From NCBI RefSeq assembly GCF_013760845.1, contig NZ_JACDUU010000001.1:466082-530081 (forward strand): 64,000 bases of DNA. The letters are read 5' to 3'. Both the position numbers and the translations under genes were made by a program. Of this stretch, positions 61,554 to 64,000 are shown one piece after another. A model generated the notes under the pieces. That model saw only the letters and a program-made list of their open reading frames with translations, searched no databases and was not told the DNA's origin. This DNA is from [Anoxybacillus] calidus (lineage in GTDB: Bacteria > Bacillota > Bacilli > Bacillales > Anoxybacillaceae). Every line of letters starts with the position of its first letter. Position 1 is the stretch's first letter.

Positions 61554-63584
61554 ATGACAGATAAATTCTCTGCTTTTTTCCATTACTTTGCTGATGCGAT
61601 GGTTATTTTCGACTCGTACGGAAATGTCGTAAACGTAAACCCAGCATTTGAAGCATTGTTCGGCTGGACGGAAGCCGATATGAAAGAAATTGGCTTAGCG
61701 TGTATCGATTCATGCGATTGGGAAAGAGCTAAACAAGTGTTTGAGCAGGCCAAGCGCGGAGAAATACTACGTAATATTGAATTTAAGGCCAAAAAAACAA
61801 ACGGCCAATACGTTCCCATCAGCGCTACTTTATCGCCAATTTTTAATGAGAAACACGAAGTGACATATATTACAAGTGTTTTTCGCGATATTACAAAACA
61901 AAAGGAAATGGAGTCTGCCCTGCAAGACAGCGAGCGGCGCTTTCGTCTTATAGCAGAACATTCTTCTGATTACATACTCATATTATCGAATGAAGGGAAT
62001 TTGACATATGTATCTCCTTCCTATAAACATGCTATTGATAACCTAGTTGAAACAAATTCTAATGAAGGTTTGTTTCTACATATTTATCCAGATGATATTC
62101 CTATGCTAAAGGAAAAATTGCAAAAATTATATACAGATTGTGAGCCGCAGGCAGTGGAATTTCGCAGGAAGTCTAAAAACGGGAACTGGATTTGGCTTGA
62201 AGCCCAAGGCACTCCGATTGTAAATGAAAAAAAACAAATTGATTACGTAGTGATAGCTGCTAAAAACATAAGCGAACGAAAAAGATACGAGGAAAAGCTT
62301 CGCCAGCTTGCCTATTTTGACTCGCTGACAGGCATACCTAATCGCTCCTATTTTGAAAAACATGTGAAAGAACTGGTCGAGCAAAATTGTACGTTTGCCC
62401 TTTGTTTTTTAGACTTTGACAAATTTAAATGGATTAATGACCATTTTTCTCATCAAGCTGGCGACTATTTTCTAAAAGAAGCAGTCAAGCGTGTCCAAGG
62501 AGTGCTTCGTCCTAGTGATTTTTTCGCCCGCTTAGGTGGAGATGAATTTGTTTTATTGCTGCCAAATGTGACGAAGGACGAAGCAACCGTGATGGCGGAA
62601 AAATTGATTCAAGCATTTCATCAGCCATTTTATTATGAAAAGCAGATGATTCAATCGACTCTTTCGATTGGGATTGCCTTTTATCCAACGGACAGCGCGA
62701 ACATTGATACATTGATGAAGTATGCAGATAAGGCGCTTTATCAAGTGAAGGAACGCGGGAAAAATGGCTATCATTTTTATAGTCCACAGCAAAAACGCAA
62801 CGCCATTATTGAACAAGATTTGCCTTTTGCGATTATGAAGGAGCAATTTTATTTATGTTATCAGCCGAAAATTGAACTTGACAGCGGAGCGGCGATGGGT
62901 GTCGAGACATTAATTCGTTGGAGACATCCGACATTAGGAGAAATCAGTCCGCTGGAGTTCATTCCATTGGCAGAAGAGAGTGGATTTATCTTTGAAATTA
63001 CGTTATGGGTGTTAGAGCAGGCGTGCAGACAAGTGAAGGAATGGCAACGTCATTTTACGGACCTGCGCTTAGCGGTAAATCTTTCTCCGTATTTGTTAAA
63101 CCGAAAAGAGTTAGTTGGTCATGTGATGGATATATTAAAATGTACACAATTTACGCCTGCCCATTTGATTCTTGAAGTGACGGAAAGCGGCTTAATGGAA
63201 AATATCGAAACAGGAAAAAATATTTTAACTGAACTAAAAAATATCGGCATACAAGTAGCCATTGATGATTTTGGAACCGGGTTCTCTTCATTGGCCTATA
63301 TTCGTAACTTACCGGTATCTCTTTTAAAGATTGACCGATCTTTTATTAAAGATATTGCCGGCAACTCGAAAGATGCAACGATTGTGGACACGATTATTCA
63401 TTTAGCGAAAAGTTTAGATATAAAAGTGTTGGCTGAAGGAGTGGAAAATAATGAGCAGGTATCGCTTCTTCAGCAAATGGATTGCGATTTTGCCCAAGGG
63501 TTTTATTTCAGCAAATCGCTTGAAGCGGAAAAATTAAAAAAATGGCTGGAAGAACATAACGCAGCGGCTTCACCTCATTCATGA
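61554..63584 (+). CDS. PAS-PAS-GGDEF-EAL cyclic di-GMP enzyme
   Basis: A 676-residue cytoplasmic sensor. PAS domain 1 spans about residues 1-122 (DAMVIFDSYGNVVNVNPAFE), PAS 2 plus PAC about 128-245, the diguanylate cyclase domain about 255-415 with GGDEF at 328-332, and the EAL domain about 425-670. An intact product-inhibition site (R-P-S-D) lies five residues before GGDEF. In the EAL part the motif is E-T-L (E451), with NLSP, EVTES, IDDFGTGFSS and LKIDRSF all kept, so phosphodiesterase activity is plausible. It has no membrane segment. GGAGAGG lies before the ATG. Which activity dominates cannot be told. Confidence 0.92.
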   Translation: MTDKFSAFFHYFADAMVIFDSYGNVVNVNPAFEALFGWTEADMKEIGLACIDSCDWERAKQVFEQAKRGEILRNIEFKAKKTNGQYVPISATLSPIFNEKHEVTYITSVFRDITKQKEMESALQDSERRFRLIAEHSSDYILILSNEGNLTYVSPSYKHAIDNLVETNSNEGLFLHIYPDDIPMLKEKLQKLYTDCEPQAVEFRRKSKNGNWIWLEAQGTPIVNEKKQIDYVVIAAKNISERKRYEEKLRQLAYFDSLTGIPNRSYFEKHVKELVEQNCTFALCFLDFDKFKWINDHFSHQAGDYFLKEAVKRVQGVLRPSDFFARLGGDEFVLLLPNVTKDEATVMAEKLIQAFHQPFYYEKQMIQSTLSIGIAFYPTDSANIDTLMKYADKALYQVKERGKNGYHFYSPQQKRNAIIEQDLPFAIMKEQFYLCYQPKIELDSGAAMGVETLIRWRHPTLGEISPLEFIPLAEESGFIFEITLWVLEQACRQVKEWQRHFTDLRLAVNLSPYLLNRKELVGHVMDILKCTQFTPAHLILEVTESGLMENIETGKNILTELKNIGIQVAIDDFGTGFSSLAYIRNLPVSLLKIDRSFIKDIAGNSKDATIVDTIIHLAKSLDIKVLAEGVENNEQVSLLQQMDCDFAQGFYFSKSLEAEKLKKWLEEHNAAASPHS

Positions 63585-63612
63585 CACCTTCGATGTTGAA
63601 GGTGTTCTTTTT
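63584..63612 (+). terminator. Intrinsic terminator of the GGDEF-EAL gene
   Basis: ACACCTTC, GATGTT loop, GAAGGTGT, then CTTTTTT, overlapping the stop codon. Confidence 0.9.
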
Positions 63613-63639
63613 TCTGTCAAATTCTCAAATGTTGAAAAT

Positions 63640-63895
63640 ATGAAGACGGAAGAAGTGATGGAAGATTTTATGGCAAGGAAAGTTATTTTATTATAACTAA
63701 TGATGGGAAGAACCTTCGACAAATAGGTATTTCGAAAGCGGAAAGGTAATGACCTAAACATTCATTAAGACTGAAGATGCTTCTTTTGTCACTATTTTAG
63801 AAATTGAAACGTGGGAGAGCGGGTATTACAATGCAATTTCAAGGAAAACTATAGGTGTTCGTCAATTGATTTTAGTTGTGAAGGGAGCGTATTGA
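63640..63895 (+). pseudogene. Degenerate short gene before the right-edge gene
   Basis: Broken frames here include MARKVILL and, from 63758, [20 protein letters not shown] followed by [20 protein letters not shown] to a stop at 63893-63895. That stop overlaps the ATG of the next gene (TGATG), suggesting a former two-gene operon. No start codon or ribosome site is seen for the last frame. Family not recognised. Confidence 0.45.
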
Positions 63896-64000
63896 TGGAT
63901 TTTGTTAAAAGAGAAGTTATCATGAATGAGTTGATTGAAACGTTAGAACCGATGATGGAAACATATGATCTTGATCAAATCGGCATTTTTGAGGAAGAAG
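63895..64000 (+). CDS. Start of an unidentified gene (cut by the right edge)
   Basis: ATG 63895 has an AAGGGAG site eight bases upstream. The visible 35 residues begin [20 protein letters not shown] and continue [15 protein letters not shown], acidic and helical. It reminds me of small Bacillus proteins such as DUF5634, but the sequence is too short for a firm call. It overlaps the end of the degenerate frame upstream by one base. Confidence 0.6.
   Translation, partial: MDFVKREVIMNELIETLEPMMETYDLDQIGIFEEE

Overview
The window looks like a chromosomal segment from a thermophilic or moderately thermophilic spore-forming member of the Bacillaceae, most like Anoxybacillus, Parageobacillus or Geobacillus. 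This is an inference. It rests on Bacillus-type gene sets (T-box controlled proB, MntABCD, XpaC-TelA, CsoR-CopA-CopZ, a thermolysin-family protease, BirA-, Fur- and GlnR/TnrA-type operators), strong purine-rich Shine-Dalgarno sites, TTG/GTG starts and low-to-mid GC. No rRNA, tRNA, CRISPR array, prophage or intact insertion sequence was seen.

Layout: (1) 1-600, 5' part of proB on the minus strand with its full proline T-box leader and promoter. (2) 0.8-11 kb, an accessory-looking stretch with two DinB-fold proteins, methionine gamma-lyase, an MFS exporter, VanZ, an alpha/beta hydrolase and many decayed genes (TPR protein, TnpB, a DUF7010-like protein with an internal stop, an SDR scrap). (3) 11.1-16.5 kb, a Fur-box preceded ferric-siderophore uptake operon with a ferredoxin-NADP reductase-like flavoprotein inside it. 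(4) 16.6-18.6 kb, an SDR, a small membrane protein, and MerR and IS630 relics. (5) 18.7-21.5 kb, bioF-hydrolase-bioC behind a BirA operator. (6) 21.8-28.4 kb, CPBP protease, nucleotidyltransferase, MFS, MOSC and Nudix genes, two of the genes in this stretch being broken by single-base frameshifts. (7) 28.7-32 kb, deoR-like regulator, nucleoside transporter and cytidine deaminase. (8) 32.3-36.3 kb, mntABCD. (9) 36.5-46.8 kb, ATP-grasp protein, MFS, histidine phosphatase, YvbJ/TcaA-like protein, SIMPL protein, XpaC-TelA, DUF2512, M4 protease, shortened TauE. (10) 47-50.7 kb, ammonium transporter with two GlnR/TnrA boxes, then a GlnD/DUF294-type nucleotidyltransferase overlapping a DnaQ-like exonuclease. 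(11) 50.8-53.4 kb, small membrane/lipoprotein genes and an SPL-type radical SAM protein. (12) 53.4-58.2 kb, a second ferric-siderophore system, divergently arranged around four Fur-like boxes and ending with a FhuF-like 2Fe-2S protein. (13) 58.3-61.4 kb, csoR-copA-copZ. (14) 61.5-63.6 kb, a PAS-PAS-GGDEF-EAL protein, then the start of an unknown gene at the right edge.

Metal homeostasis dominates: two iron systems, one manganese system and one copper export system. The most unusual non-coding signal is a family of about 90-130 bp nested imperfect palindromes. Six full copies and one apparent internally deleted copy sit just after the 3' ends of genes. Their ends read GGCTGAC...GTCAGCC with compensatory base changes between copies, and most end in a T-run. 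They behave like a mobile or amplified terminator element. Several genes needed to be called by eye: three short genes (41144-41290, 43943-44071, 51475-51573) and numerous pseudogenes.
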